DNA from: Aquimarina mycalae
GTDB lineage: Bacteria; Bacteroidota; Bacteroidia; Flavobacteriales; Flavobacteriaceae
DNA length: 64,000 bases
NCBI RefSeq assembly: GCF_029906345.1
Contig: NZ_JARYGY010000007.1
Span: forward strand, 1 to 64,000
Reading direction: 5' to 3'
Position 1 is the first letter of the stretch; every line of letters starts with the position of its first letter. A program made the position numbers and the translations under genes. The notes under the pieces are model-generated. The model saw only the letters and a program-made list of their open reading frames with translations. It had not been told where the DNA came from and did not search any database. Below, one piece after another: positions 14,978-23,955 of this stretch.

Positions 14978-15427
14978 TCATTCATTATAAAAACACACAA
15001 CAGAATTAGCTTTCAGGTATGTACATACCTTTTCCATCATACCGAAAGAAACTTTTATTTTTAACTCTATTCTCTTTATAGTATTTCTACTGACCCCAAT
15101 TAATGTTCCGCATTCTATTGCGGTAAGTTGGTTTTCAATACGATATAACAGAAGCTTATTTGATAAGGAATTAGTTCCATCATCCCAAAAATTGAATTTT
15201 AAAAATTCATTAATTTTCTTCCTTTTTTGGATATCAGGTAAATGCACGTTCCATTCAAATCTTGAATAGTTGGGAAGTAAAAGCCCCAAATAGTTGCCTG
15301 TTTGTTCCTGTGTCCAGCCTCTGCTCAGTCGCTCACGTTTTAAGGCAGCACCGAGACTCGTGTCGCTGTTTAAAGGGTATTCGCGGATAGGTTTAGATGC
15401 ATGTATAGCTATATCCCAAATGGGCAA
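14978..15427 (-). CDS. XRE-type helix-turn-helix regulator at the island edge
   Basis: 149 residues from a TTG at 15427. The segment SLGAALKRERLSRGWTQEQT then YLGLLLPNYSRFE (about 24-58) is a Cro/CI-like helix-turn-helix preceded by the YPxxxxTLG phrase common in Bacteroidota regulators. A second HTH-like part, LTAIECGTLIGVSRNTIKRIE, lies at about 103-123. There is no ATG in the frame, which stays open to 15472 across the dprA junction, so the true 5' end may have been lost or replaced. It faces the Roco gene tail to tail. Targets are unknown. Confidence 0.65.
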   Translation of the reverse strand: MPIWDIAIHASKPIREYPLNSDTSLGAALKRERLSRGWTQEQTGNYLGLLLPNYSRFEWNVHLPDIQKRKKINEFLKFNFWDDGTNSLSNKLLLYRIENQLTAIECGTLIGVSRNTIKRIELKIKVSFGMMEKVCTYLKANSVVCFYNE

Positions 15428-15428
15428 C

Positions 15429-15444
15429 GCAACCAGTAGGTTGC
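15429..15444. repeat. Short palindrome at the island/dprA junction
   Basis: GCAACC-AGTA-GGTTGC, a perfect 6-bp stem with a 4-bp centre, lies exactly where recognisable DprA sequence begins. It may be chance, or the symmetric target or scar of the event that split dprA. Confidence 0.35.
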
Positions 15445-16029
15445 TTGGTACATGGCTTAAATCAAGTATACCCTAAAGTGCATAAAAAGTATATGTCACA
15501 AATTGAAGAAAATGGTGGTTTCTTTACTGATTTTTGGAGCACAGATACTTTTGACAGAAAGAATTTTTTAGGACGTAATCGCATTATTGCAGGTTTAAGC
15601 GAAGCTACTGTTGTTATTGAGAGTGCAGAGAAAGGAGGTTCACTGGTTACTGCAGAAATTGCAAACTCTTATAATAGAGAAGTTTTTGCTGTACCAGGAA
15701 GAGTAGGAGATCCGCTAAGTTCGGGTTGTAATACACTTATTAAAACGCAAAGAGCACACATGATCACTAGTGCAGCGGATCTAATCTATATGCTTAATTG
15801 GGAGTTGGATGAAAAAGAACAACCGACGGTACAAAAACAACTTTTTGTAGAATTAGAAGGAAATGAAAAGAAGATCTACAGTTTTCTTACTAAAAATGGA
15901 AAGGAGTTACTGGATGTCATTGCATTACAATGTGAAATTCCAACATTTAAAGTGGCATCGATGCTATTAAACATGGAATTAAAAGGTGTTATCAGACCGT
16001 TGCCAGGCAAAATGTTTGAGGTTGTTTGA
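15430..16029 (+). pseudogene. dprA: dprA 3' fragment (DNA processing protein)
   Basis: The frame gives GCLVHGLNQVYP, then FWSTDTFDRKNFLGRNRIIAGLSEAT, ESAEKGGSLVTAEIA and NREVFAVPGRVGDPLSSGCN, diagnostic of the DprA Rossmann domain, followed by the C-terminal winged-helix domain (about residues 130-194 from TTG 15445). About 190 N-terminal residues, including the nucleotide-binding start of the fold, are absent. The frame meets stops at 15406 and further upstream. DprA loads RecA on incoming single-stranded DNA in transformation; this copy should be inactive. The 5' part may lie beyond the left end of the island, outside the window. Confidence 0.85.
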
Positions 16030-16090
16030 TAATTAGGTGTAACATTTTATTTGATTGTGACACATATTTAAAATCATATAAATAATTTAA

Positions 16091-17071
16091 ATGAAAAATA
16101 AATTGAAAATTAACAAATCTGTTTTATTTTATATTTTAAGACTAATATGTCGATACTTTATTGCTTTAATGATGTTTTCCTATGCTTCTGCAAAAATATT
16201 AGGAACTCAATTTTCTTCAGATCTTAGTATTGGAGAGAGAGCTATTAGTAGTATGAATGGTTTTGAATTAACCTGGTATTTTTACGGATATTCACCTACT
16301 TATGGTATGCTCATAGCTGGTTCACAAATTGTTGCTGCTCTACTGTTATTATTTAGGAAAACCGTAAGAATGGGAGCTGTGCTACTATTATCTTTTATGG
16401 TTAATATTGTTTTATTGGATGTTTTTTATGAAATAAATGGAGCAACACCAATGGCAGTTTTACTTACATTAATGGGTTTTTTCCTTCTATTAAGTGATTG
16501 GAATGCATTCAAAGGCTATTTTTTAAAGCAAGAAAAAGAGATGCATTTTTATAAAGAAGAATTGCCACTAAAATTTAAAAAAATACATTGGTTTAAGTAT
16601 ATATTGATACCAGTGATGTTTATTGGAATGTTTTTTTCGATTTATAAATTGCGAGAAGTATATATGTATAAGAATGAATTTTATGGAGCTTGGAAAGTAA
16701 TGGATACTAAGTATGATTCTAAGATTGATAAAGTATATTTTGAACTTAGAGATAGGATAGTACTATTAGATACAACAGGAAAGCTTTATAAAGGAAATCT
16801 AAAAAATCAAGATGAGGTAAAAAGCACTTTCGATATTGAAGCAAAACATTACTCAAAATCATTAAGAAGTTTTGTTCAGAAAAAAATTGACACATCCAAA
16901 ATAAAAGGGGAGAATAACATAAAAAATGAAAGGTTAAGATTAAGTAAATTGTATCATAAAATAAACAACTCTGAACCAGTTAACATTAATGCGGTTTATA
17001 AACTAAATATGGATACATTATATTTAACAGAAGGGAACAATATAGATCTAAAATTGATTAGAATTGAGTAG
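16091..17071 (+). CDS. DoxX-like membrane protein with extracytoplasmic tail
   Basis: 326 residues. The N-terminal half has four or five hydrophobic helices (about 10-30, 70-88, 92-112, 116-135, 168-186) with the FSYASAKILG phrase of DoxX-like proteins near the end of helix 1. The C-terminal 140 residues are hydrophilic, Lys-rich and probably exported. It lies 61 bp after the dprA remnant in the same direction. DoxX-like proteins are poorly understood and often linked to redox balance; no specific role can be assigned. Confidence 0.6.
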   Translation: MKNKLKINKSVLFYILRLICRYFIALMMFSYASAKILGTQFSSDLSIGERAISSMNGFELTWYFYGYSPTYGMLIAGSQIVAALLLLFRKTVRMGAVLLLSFMVNIVLLDVFYEINGATPMAVLLTLMGFFLLLSDWNAFKGYFLKQEKEMHFYKEELPLKFKKIHWFKYILIPVMFIGMFFSIYKLREVYMYKNEFYGAWKVMDTKYDSKIDKVYFELRDRIVLLDTTGKLYKGNLKNQDEVKSTFDIEAKHYSKSLRSFVQKKIDTSKIKGENNIKNERLRLSKLYHKINNSEPVNINAVYKLNMDTLYLTEGNNIDLKLIRIE

Positions 17072-17281
17072 TTTTTATACAGTGCTATTTTATACAAGTG
17101 TTGTAAGAGTATGTTTATAAGGGGATTATCTCATTATTATTAAGTCCAAAAGCTGGCATAGGATTTTGCAGTAAAAAGTATCTGTGGCCAATTTATTTCT
17201 TATTAGTTTTAAAGAATAGTATACGATACTTTGGTAACAATAAAGGAATCAAAAAAACAATAGGAAGTAATTTAAGCTCAT

Positions 17282-17719
17282 CTATGCTTCTTCATATATA
17301 TCAAATTCGGCAGCAATGGATTTCATTAATTCAGTATCTTCAAAATCATCGTCAGACATTTTAGATAGTTTTTCCAAGTATAGATCAAACTGACCATTCT
17401 TAAATATGGTTAGCATTTTTCCTCCATTTTTACAGCTTGCAGCATGCCAAACATTAGGAGGAACAGTAACTGTATCACCAGGTTTAGCAATTACAGTTTC
17501 ATTATCAAAAATTAATTCTACTTCGCCTTCTAAAATGTAAAAGATTTCTGTCATTATTTTGTGGTGATGCCTTTTCAAGTAAAACCCAGGTTTTAAGGTG
17601 TCTTCAACAAAAGACAGCTCACCATTAGTATCATTTGAAGAAAGCTTGATGAAACAATGATCTTGAGAATAATTATAGTTTTCACCTTCACCTTGCCGTA
17701 TAACTTCTTTTTCTTTCAT
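17282..17719 (-). CDS. Single-domain cupin protein
   Basis: 145 residues. The two cupin motifs are present: GFYLKRHHHKIMTEIFYILEG with candidate metal ligands H51, H53 and E58, and PGDTVTVPPNVWH with H92. It predicts a small metal-dependent beta-barrel, either an enzyme or a sensor of a small molecule. The last 40 residues are acidic and helical. It is transcribed alone; about 270 bp upstream and 210 bp downstream carry nothing recognised. The substrate cannot be told. Confidence 0.75.
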   Translation of the reverse strand: MKEKEVIRQGEGENYNYSQDHCFIKLSSNDTNGELSFVEDTLKPGFYLKRHHHKIMTEIFYILEGEVELIFDNETVIAKPGDTVTVPPNVWHAASCKNGGKMLTIFKNGQFDLYLEKLSKMSDDDFEDTELMKSIAAEFDIYEEA

Positions 17720-17992
17720 TTTTATTTGTTTAATTAGATGCTTCTATTCTTTGCTGTTATCGTTTTGATATTAATGATTTGATTTCCCTAAAAACATTAC
17801 CATCCATACATCAAAAGAATTCTCCAAGCATTTATAGATAACCATTCTTTGTAAAAAGAACATTTCTCTTAAAGAATACCAATGCAATGTAAATCACATT
17901 GGTATTTTAAAATATTAAGTTATAGTTCTAAGGGGTTTATGTATTAAAATTAATCTACTTTTTTAGTTGATTAGGTTATCGACTTACCTTGT

Positions 17993-18520
17993 TTACTTAT
18001 GGTAATTTTGGGAAACTTCAAAACTATCTTCAAACCAATTCCAAAGTATAATTTTTCCGTCTTTCACTTTTACACGTAATGACCATGGGAATTCTTTGGT
18101 TTTCTGATTTGATTTGGTAAGCAAACCAACCATTGTGCCAAAGAAAGCCGCTGTATCTCCGCTAGCGAAAGCATCCTCGGTATTCCATTTAACGGTTTTA
18201 AAATTTTCCCCAAAAAGAGGCATAAATTGTTCTAAGATTGCTTTTTTTCCTTTCCACGGACCTATCCATGGCAGACTTTTATCACCACTATTTTGCCATA
18301 TCATGTCTTCGTGCATAAGCTTTTTAATGGTTTCCATATCTCCCTTACCCATTGCTTCCATATAAGCCATTGCAATTTCCATAGTTTCCTTAGATTGCCT
18401 GTCAATACTTGGTTTAACTATTTTTTCTGATTTTAATTCCTTAGTATCATTCGTTTTGATCCAGCCTATAAACACTATAGAGGCTATAAGAAATGATGCT
18501 AGCATCAAATATTTCTTCAT
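17993..18520 (-). CDS. NTF2/SnoaL-like protein with N-terminal export signal
   Basis: 175 residues: a hydrophobic N-terminus (about 4-21) that is a signal peptide or anchor, then an NTF2-like fold typical of SnoaL/ketosteroid-isomerase-type proteins: AMAYMEAMGKGDMETIKKLMHEDMIW (49-74), the aromatic-rich WIGPWKGKKAILEQF (85-99) and VKDGKIILWNWFEDSFEV near the end. Such domains bind small hydrophobic ligands; the function here is open. It is a neighbour of an AraC regulator on the same strand, 102 bp apart, which might control it. Confidence 0.65.
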   Translation of the reverse strand: MKKYLMLASFLIASIVFIGWIKTNDTKELKSEKIVKPSIDRQSKETMEIAMAYMEAMGKGDMETIKKLMHEDMIWQNSGDKSLPWIGPWKGKKAILEQFMPLFGENFKTVKWNTEDAFASGDTAAFFGTMVGLLTKSNQKTKEFPWSLRVKVKDGKIILWNWFEDSFEVSQNYHK

Positions 18521-18622
18521 GATTATTGATTTAAATATAATTGAACAACAACAAAGTTAAATCAGCACCGAAAAGTTATTAGGTTAAAAAAAGCTTTTTT
18601 AGGGTAGAAATGAGAAAAACAC

Positions 18623-19486
18623 TTACTGGCTATTTTCTTTAAATTGTTTTGGCGAAAGTCCAGTTTTTTTTCTAAAATATTTAAAAAAATTGGTTGGAGT
18701 ACTAAACCCTGCTTGATAAGCAATTTCGGTGAAGGAAAGTGATGAATTGATTAAAAGCCTTTTGATTTGAAGAATTACAATTTCATCAATACAGGATTTA
18801 GCAGATTTGCCAATAACGGCTTGGGTTATATTATTAAGTGTTTTGGATGTAACACCCATTTTATTTGCATAATAGGACACCTTTTTACTTTCAAAACATT
18901 CCCGTTCAATTAGTTCCTGTAGGTACATAAATTTTAAATGGTATTTCTTTATTCCTAAGTAGTGAACACTCTTTGATTTTATCCGAAATAGTTTAAGTAT
19001 TAAGACTTGCATTAAATATCTTATTATTTCTATTGAATAAGTGTTTTTGAGATCAGAATATTCTTGCGCTATTTGACCAATCAAATTTTCTATTTCAGCA
19101 AAATCATTGCTATTTAATTGTAGCTTGGGAGAGCTTAGCATTTCATTAAATAGTTGAAATAGCTTTATAGTTTCACTTTTATCCGAATAGTGAATAACAA
19201 AATCTTCGGTAAAAACAAGAAATTTTCCTTTAGCATCGGTTTTGTAGAACTTGTGAATATTATTCTTACGTAACGTAAAAACTGTCCCCTTTTTAAAGGA
19301 ATAATCATTATAATTTATACTGTGTTTTCCATTTTTATGAGTAATGAGCGCTATAACATAAAAGGAAATCTTATGATGATCAAATTGACTGTGATCTTTA
19401 GGTTTTTTTTTAAGAATATCCTCTAAATCGACTAGATCAAACCTATAGTTACTATTCCGCTTATTTTTAAAAAGTATTTCTTTCAT
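18623..19486 (-). CDS. AraC family transcriptional regulator
   Basis: 287 residues. The C-terminal 100 residues hold the two-helix-turn-helix AraC domain, ending in the signature SLSFTEIAYQAGFSTPTNFFKYFRKKTGLSPKQFK. The N-terminal half is a cupin-like sensing domain (FTLRKNNIHKFYKTDAKG region). It starts 6 bp after the DUF3667 gene stop, so both may be cotranscribed, and it precedes the NTF2-like gene. The ligand is unknown. Confidence 0.85.
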   Translation of the reverse strand: MKEILFKNKRNSNYRFDLVDLEDILKKKPKDHSQFDHHKISFYVIALITHKNGKHSINYNDYSFKKGTVFTLRKNNIHKFYKTDAKGKFLVFTEDFVIHYSDKSETIKLFQLFNEMLSSPKLQLNSNDFAEIENLIGQIAQEYSDLKNTYSIEIIRYLMQVLILKLFRIKSKSVHYLGIKKYHLKFMYLQELIERECFESKKVSYYANKMGVTSKTLNNITQAVIGKSAKSCIDEIVILQIKRLLINSSLSFTEIAYQAGFSTPTNFFKYFRKKTGLSPKQFKENSQ

Positions 19487-19492
19487 TATATT

Positions 19493-20293
19493 TTAGAATA
19501 GTTCAATAAGCCATATGACTATAAGAGGGATAATGTAAAAAAGCAAGTAAGAAAAGAATACCGAAAAGATAGAGGCTACAATGATTTCGAATCTATTTCC
19601 TTTAGTGTAGAAAACCATGTATAATAGAAACAATATATAGAAGAAAATTATAGGATTAAATATAGGCGGTACGCTTTTAAAAACATAAAACATGATACCA
19701 AATAAGGTAGAATGACCTACGATTAATGAATTAATCGCTAAGTGTTCAAAAAAGTTAAAACGCTTAAAAAACAATCTAGTAAATAAGCTTAGAAATAAGA
19801 TATTCAAAAGCCAGAAGAATTTTGAATACTGGGCTATGATTTGACCCGTTTTATAGCTAAGACTGTATAACTCAGGATTACTCCTTTCGATTTGATCGGA
19901 TGAGGAGATATTAGAAATCCCAAGTTGAGATTGAATAATCAAATATATAGTAATCGTTATAATCGCATAGCTTATGGGATTAAAGAGACGTTTTCTTTTT
20001 CCTTGGATGTAATTGAGAATGGTTTTTTTTGGTGCAATGATCAAGTATTTTAAATTGAACAAAAAACCTTTATCCATATCAGTAAAACCAGATATAAAAT
20101 CCGTTGCTAAGGATTGATATGTAATTTGTTTTGTTGTACTCTTTTGTCCGCATTCAGGACAAAAATTCCCATGAAATGATGTTTTGCAGTTGAGACAGTG
20201 TATTAATTCCAATAGTAATTTATGTATATATATTATTTGGTATAAATATAGGTAATAATACGATTCAGGTACAGAATCTATAGGAACAACCAC
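19493..20293 (-). CDS. DUF3667 membrane protein with N-terminal zinc ribbon
   Basis: Up to 266 residues from GTG 20293. A TTG at 20212 would start right before the zinc ribbon CLNCKTSFHGNFCPECGQ, as I expect for DUF3667 proteins, so the first 27 residues are doubtful. After the ribbon comes the family segment FTDMDKGFLFNLKYLIIAPKKT and GKRKRLFNPISYAIITITIYL, followed by four or five membrane helices. It is a widespread Bacteroidota family of unknown function, probably at the inner membrane with the ribbon in the cytoplasm. Confidence 0.8.
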   Translation of the reverse strand: MVVPIDSVPESYYYLYLYQIIYIHKLLLELIHCLNCKTSFHGNFCPECGQKSTTKQITYQSLATDFISGFTDMDKGFLFNLKYLIIAPKKTILNYIQGKRKRLFNPISYAIITITIYLIIQSQLGISNISSSDQIERSNPELYSLSYKTGQIIAQYSKFFWLLNILFLSLFTRLFFKRFNFFEHLAINSLIVGHSTLFGIMFYVFKSVPPIFNPIIFFYILFLLYMVFYTKGNRFEIIVASIFSVFFSYLLFYIIPLIVIWLIELF

Positions 20294-20377
20294 GATTTTT
20301 GTAACGATGATTAAGACGTCTTATTCAAAATAATTCAATTATTTTTTGTATCATTGTGATATCAAAATGATATTATT

Positions 20378-21229
20378 ATGAAAAACGAAAAAAATATTAA
20401 AGCACAAAATGGTTATTTAGTACTGGGAATTTTAGTGATTGTTGGCTTGGTATTGATCGCGATAACGATTAAAACAGAACTGCCGCAACTTTTGTTACTA
20501 TTTCCAATAGTATTAATTGTTTTGCGAGGATTTTTTATAGTTAATCCTAATAGTTCTAAAGTAATGGTACTTTTTGGGGCATATAAGGGAACGGTCAGAG
20601 AAAACGGGTTCTTTTGGGCTAATCCATTTTATACCAGGCAAAAAATATCTTTAAGAGCTAGAAATTTTGATAGTGAACGAGTTAAGGTAAATGATAAGAT
20701 TGGAAACCCTATTATGATTAATGTAATTTTGGTTTGGAAAGTCAATGATACCTATAAAGCAGCATTCGATGTAAATCATTATGAAGAATTTGTAAGAGTA
20801 CAAACCGATGCCGCTGTAAGAAAATTGGCAGGATCGTATCCATATGATAATTTTGATGATGAACAGGCAGAATTGACATTGCGTTCTGGTATGGATGAAG
20901 TAAATGAAGCTTTGGAAAATGAGATTACAGAACGTTTATCTATGGCAGGTATTGAAGTGATGGAGGCAAGAATAGGATATCTGGCATATGCACCCGAAAT
21001 AGCAAGTTCAATGCTAAAAAGACAGCAAGCAGTCGCAATTGTAGCTGCACGTAAAAAAATTGTAGAAGGAGCTGTTGGAATGGTAGAGGATGCATTACAA
21101 AAATTATCGGCAGATGGAATTATAGATTTTGATGATGATAAAAAAGCATCTATGGTTAGTAATTTAATGGTAGTTTTGTGCGGTGATAAAGAAGCTACAC
21201 CAGTAATTAATACTGGGACTTTAAATTAA
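20378..21229 (+). CDS. SPFH/band-7 domain protein
   Basis: 283 residues: two adjacent hydrophobic segments near the N-terminus (about 12-29 and 33-50), then the SPFH fold (IVNPNSSKVMVLFGAYKGTVRENGFFW; about 51-215) with the TDAAVRKLAG helix, and a helical tail with the RQQAVAIVAARKKIVEGA segment that promotes ring assembly in stomatins. It is predicted to form membrane-associated oligomeric rings. It is paired with an RHH protein 6 bp downstream, a linkage I recall from other Bacteroidota. Confidence 0.85.
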   Translation: MKNEKNIKAQNGYLVLGILVIVGLVLIAITIKTELPQLLLLFPIVLIVLRGFFIVNPNSSKVMVLFGAYKGTVRENGFFWANPFYTRQKISLRARNFDSERVKVNDKIGNPIMINVILVWKVNDTYKAAFDVNHYEEFVRVQTDAAVRKLAGSYPYDNFDDEQAELTLRSGMDEVNEALENEITERLSMAGIEVMEARIGYLAYAPEIASSMLKRQQAVAIVAARKKIVEGAVGMVEDALQKLSADGIIDFDDDKKASMVSNLMVVLCGDKEATPVINTGTLN

Positions 21230-21235
21230 AATTAC

Positions 21236-21418
21236 ATGAGTAAGAAAAAGTCATTTGCACTACGAATTGATCCTGAAGTTTTTAAAGCCATTGAAAAATG
21301 GGCTGATGATGAATTCCGTAGTGTAAATGGCCAATTAGAATGGATGATTCAGAAATCTCTAAAAGATGCAAAACGTCTTAAAAATAAGAACAAGCCAGAT
21401 ACTAAAGATGAAAGCTAA
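21236..21418 (+). CDS. Arc-like ribbon-helix-helix protein
   Basis: 60 residues: SFALRIDPEVFKAIEKWADDEFRSVNGQLEWMIQKSL is a ribbon-helix-helix with the strand FALRI and two helices, followed by a Lys-rich tail. In other genomes such proteins bind DNA as dimers. It lies 6 bp after the SPFH gene, surely cotranscribed. It may be a repressor of the operon or a SPFH-associated partner. Confidence 0.8.
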   Translation: MSKKKSFALRIDPEVFKAIEKWADDEFRSVNGQLEWMIQKSLKDAKRLKNKNKPDTKDES

Positions 21419-21460
21419 AATAGATCTTGCCTTATACCGATGCTCCTTAGAATATGATAA

Positions 21461-22561
21461 CTAAATCACTCCACTACAAACTTTCAATCGTAGTATTTTT
21501 TTAACAGATTGAACTACCTGTTTTTTGTAATTAGGATCCTTTTTCATCGCTGCTATAATTGCATTGATTGTTTTTTCTTCGTTTTGTGGCATCAGAATGA
21601 GATCACAACCAGCTTTAGAGGCTAATAAAGGTGCATTATCAAGAATCGTTACAGCTTTCATGATATTTAATGCATCAGAGATAATAATTCCTTTAAATCC
21701 CATTTCTTCTTTAAGCAGACCAGTAATTATTTTTCGAGAACAACTAGAAGGTAAACCATCTGTACCATACTTTTCGTTATTTTGGATGGTGATATGTGCG
21801 ATCATAATGGATAATACACCATCTGCTATGATTGTTTTATAGTTGTCTACTTCTTGTAAAGGACCATCGATATATACACTTTGTTTATGAGTATCGCCTT
21901 TTACCAGTCCATGACCTGGAAAATGCTTTGCCGTAGCTATAATACCACCTTCTTGCGTGCATTTTATAAATTGATTCGCAAGACTGATTACTTCATCTTT
22001 ATCGCTTCCATAACTTCTGGATTTAATAGCTTCATTGCTTGCGCTAATATCCAGTACAGGTGCGTAATTATGGTGAACACCTATTTCTCTTAGTTCGGTA
22101 TTAATGGTATTTACGACGGCATCAGATTGTGCTTCTGTTTTGATATCAATGGTTTTTCCAACATCTTTAGCACCTTTGATTCGGCTACTAAATAAACTAG
22201 GTTCTGCATCCATACTAAAGAGTAATGGAAGTGTCTTATTTTTAGAAGAAATTGCGTTTAAGGCCTGAATACTTTCGGTATGTGTTTTTTTACTGCCTTT
22301 TAAGAAAACAACGCCACCGATAGCATCTTTTTCTGTCAGGTTTTTTACGGTAGCCATGGGTTTTCCTAGTTCACCTGCAGATGATATGATCATTTGTGCT
22401 ACTTGTTGTCTTTCTGAAAGCGTATGATAAATAGAATCTACTGTATATTCAAGTTCTGAATTATAAGTATAAAAATCTTGTAAACCGAACTTGGTAGATT
22501 GAGCGTTTGTTTGCAAAGTGCAACATACACAAATTAGTAGAAATAGAGGAAAATAGCGCAT
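21461..22561 (-). CDS. Secreted glycoside hydrolase family 3 protein (NagZ-like)
   Basis: 366 residues with a signal peptide (1-21; two Cys make a lipoprotein less certain). It has a GH3 TIM-barrel with KHFPGHG (212-218), the GDTH dyad (H225) and IISDALNI with D296 as nucleophile. The KHFPGHG and D-x-H features are those of beta-N-acetylglucosaminidases of the NagZ subgroup, which cleave GlcNAc from muropeptides. The length fits a single catalytic domain without the C-terminal GH3 domain. Export suggests periplasmic peptidoglycan turnover or chitin-derived sugars. Confidence 0.85.
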   Translation of the reverse strand: MRYFPLFLLICVCCTLQTNAQSTKFGLQDFYTYNSELEYTVDSIYHTLSERQQVAQMIISSAGELGKPMATVKNLTEKDAIGGVVFLKGSKKTHTESIQALNAISSKNKTLPLLFSMDAEPSLFSSRIKGAKDVGKTIDIKTEAQSDAVVNTINTELREIGVHHNYAPVLDISASNEAIKSRSYGSDKDEVISLANQFIKCTQEGGIIATAKHFPGHGLVKGDTHKQSVYIDGPLQEVDNYKTIIADGVLSIMIAHITIQNNEKYGTDGLPSSCSRKIITGLLKEEMGFKGIIISDALNIMKAVTILDNAPLLASKAGCDLILMPQNEEKTINAIIAAMKKDPNYKKQVVQSVKKILRLKVCSGVI

Positions 22562-22583
22562 AAGTAAGAATTAGTTTTAAATA

Positions 22584-23429
22584 TTAACATTGGATTGGAA
22601 CACCTTTTAATTGTCCCCATTCGGTCCAAGATCCATCATAGACCCAAAGATTGGAATAACCCGAAAGCTGAGCAGCTAATAAAATAATACAAGCCGTTAT
22701 ACCAGAACCACAACTAAAGATTAGTTTTTTATTTTCAAGATCAAAATTTGCAAACAGCGTACGAAGTTCTTGTACTGGAAGCATTTTTCCATCTTCTAGT
22801 ACTTCGGTATATGGTAAACTGAGAGCGTTGGGTATATGTCCTCCTTTTAGATCAGATCTGGGTTCGGGATCAATACCCTTATATCGCCCATAGGAGCGTG
22901 CATCAAGGATCATAGAATTTGTACTGTTCATTTCAAATAAAACTTCTTCTGCGTTTACAACGCATTTGGAACGATCGTTTACTTTGAAATTTCCTTTGGG
23001 GTAATTAGTAATAGTACTTTTGTTTTCTGTTGAAAACCCTTTACGTATCCACTCAGGAAGACCACCATCCAGTACTGCAATATTTTTATGCCCCATTATG
23101 GATAACATCCACCAAGCTCTTGGACTTGAATAGATCCCAATCGTATCATAAATTACGATTTTAGAATTAGTATTAATTCCAAGTTTTCTACAACTCTTTT
23201 CAAAATTGTTTGCAGAAGGAAGCATATTAGGTAAATCAGTATCTTGATCAGAAAATGATTTCTTGATATCAAAGAAACGAGCTCCTATGATTTGAATATC
23301 AGAAGATGTTGATGTATTTGTAGTGACTTTTTTAATACTTGCATCCAGGATAATCAAATCAGGATGATCAAGATGTTCTGATAACCAATCTACAGATACT
23401 AATGGAGTAGGAAGTTGTAATGTTGTCAT
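22584..23429 (-). CDS. sseA: Two-domain sulfurtransferase (mercaptopyruvate/thiosulfate)
   Basis: 281 residues: tandem rhodanese domains. The first is inactive (about 11-130) and the second holds the persulfide cysteine C240 in the loop CGSGITA, which resembles the CGSGVTA loop of 3-mercaptopyruvate sulfurtransferases more than the thiosulfate type. The reaction moves sulfur from mercaptopyruvate to cyanide or thiols in the cytoplasm. It follows an NTF2-like gene by 3 bp, so the two form an operon. The exact donor cannot be settled from sequence. Confidence 0.8.
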   Translation of the reverse strand: MTTLQLPTPLVSVDWLSEHLDHPDLIILDASIKKVTTNTSTSSDIQIIGARFFDIKKSFSDQDTDLPNMLPSANNFEKSCRKLGINTNSKIVIYDTIGIYSSPRAWWMLSIMGHKNIAVLDGGLPEWIRKGFSTENKSTITNYPKGNFKVNDRSKCVVNAEEVLFEMNSTNSMILDARSYGRYKGIDPEPRSDLKGGHIPNALSLPYTEVLEDGKMLPVQELRTLFANFDLENKKLIFSCGSGITACIILLAAQLSGYSNLWVYDGSWTEWGQLKGVPIQC

Positions 23430-23432
23430 TGC

Positions 23433-23888
23433 CTAAGATGCTTGAAACTTATCGAGCAATCTATTGGTTTGCTGATGAAGTTTTTTCTTAAAGAAACCTG
23501 TTCCTCCAAGTAATTTACCTTTCCAGCCAATTGCCTGAGAAGCCCATCGATGTAGATTAAAGTGATCTGTATGCTTTATAATTTTACCATCTTTAAACTC
23601 AAATTGAGCATCAATGCTATTATGTACTTTTCTTCCAGTTTGGCTAAAGGTATACCACGCTTCCCAATGTGCAGATCCGTTTTGCTCATTAGTTTCAATT
23701 TTAGAGAACTCGACTCTAAGATCTTTACCATTTTTGCATAGCATTTGCCACATTTTTTTTGCTCGTTCTCCCTTTAGTTTTCCAAAACCAGGGTCTTCAA
23801 AAACAATGTCATCATGATAACAAGATATCATTTTGTCCGCATCTTGTTCGTTTAGACCAGTATAAAATCTTTCGATGAGCTCTTTCAT
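23433..23888 (-). CDS. NTF2/ketosteroid-isomerase-like protein
   Basis: 151 residues, cytoplasmic, with the one-domain NTF2-like fold: IERFYTGLNEQDADKMISCYHDDIVFEDPGFG at the start and FEFKDGKIIKHTDHFNLHRWASQAIGW at the end. The first half is typical of SnoaL-like ligand-binding or isomerase-like proteins. It is cotranscribed with the sulfurtransferase (3-bp gap). The substrate is unknown. Confidence 0.75.
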   Translation of the reverse strand: MKELIERFYTGLNEQDADKMISCYHDDIVFEDPGFGKLKGERAKKMWQMLCKNGKDLRVEFSKIETNEQNGSAHWEAWYTFSQTGRKVHNSIDAQFEFKDGKIIKHTDHFNLHRWASQAIGWKGKLLGGTGFFKKKLHQQTNRLLDKFQAS

Positions 23889-23955
23889 AATTACCTAGTT
23901 TTATGTTTAATTCTGTTGCTTCTCATGCTATCAAAAGAAACATTTTAATTGCAAT

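Noticed and set aside
15294-15476. Plus-strand frame containing GLDACIA and QMGN phrases that could be an earlier, frameshifted part of dprA
   Set aside because: It lies opposite the convincing helix-turn-helix gene, and the resemblance to the DprA phrase around G-x-D-x-x-A-H is weak. I cannot exclude it without an alignment.
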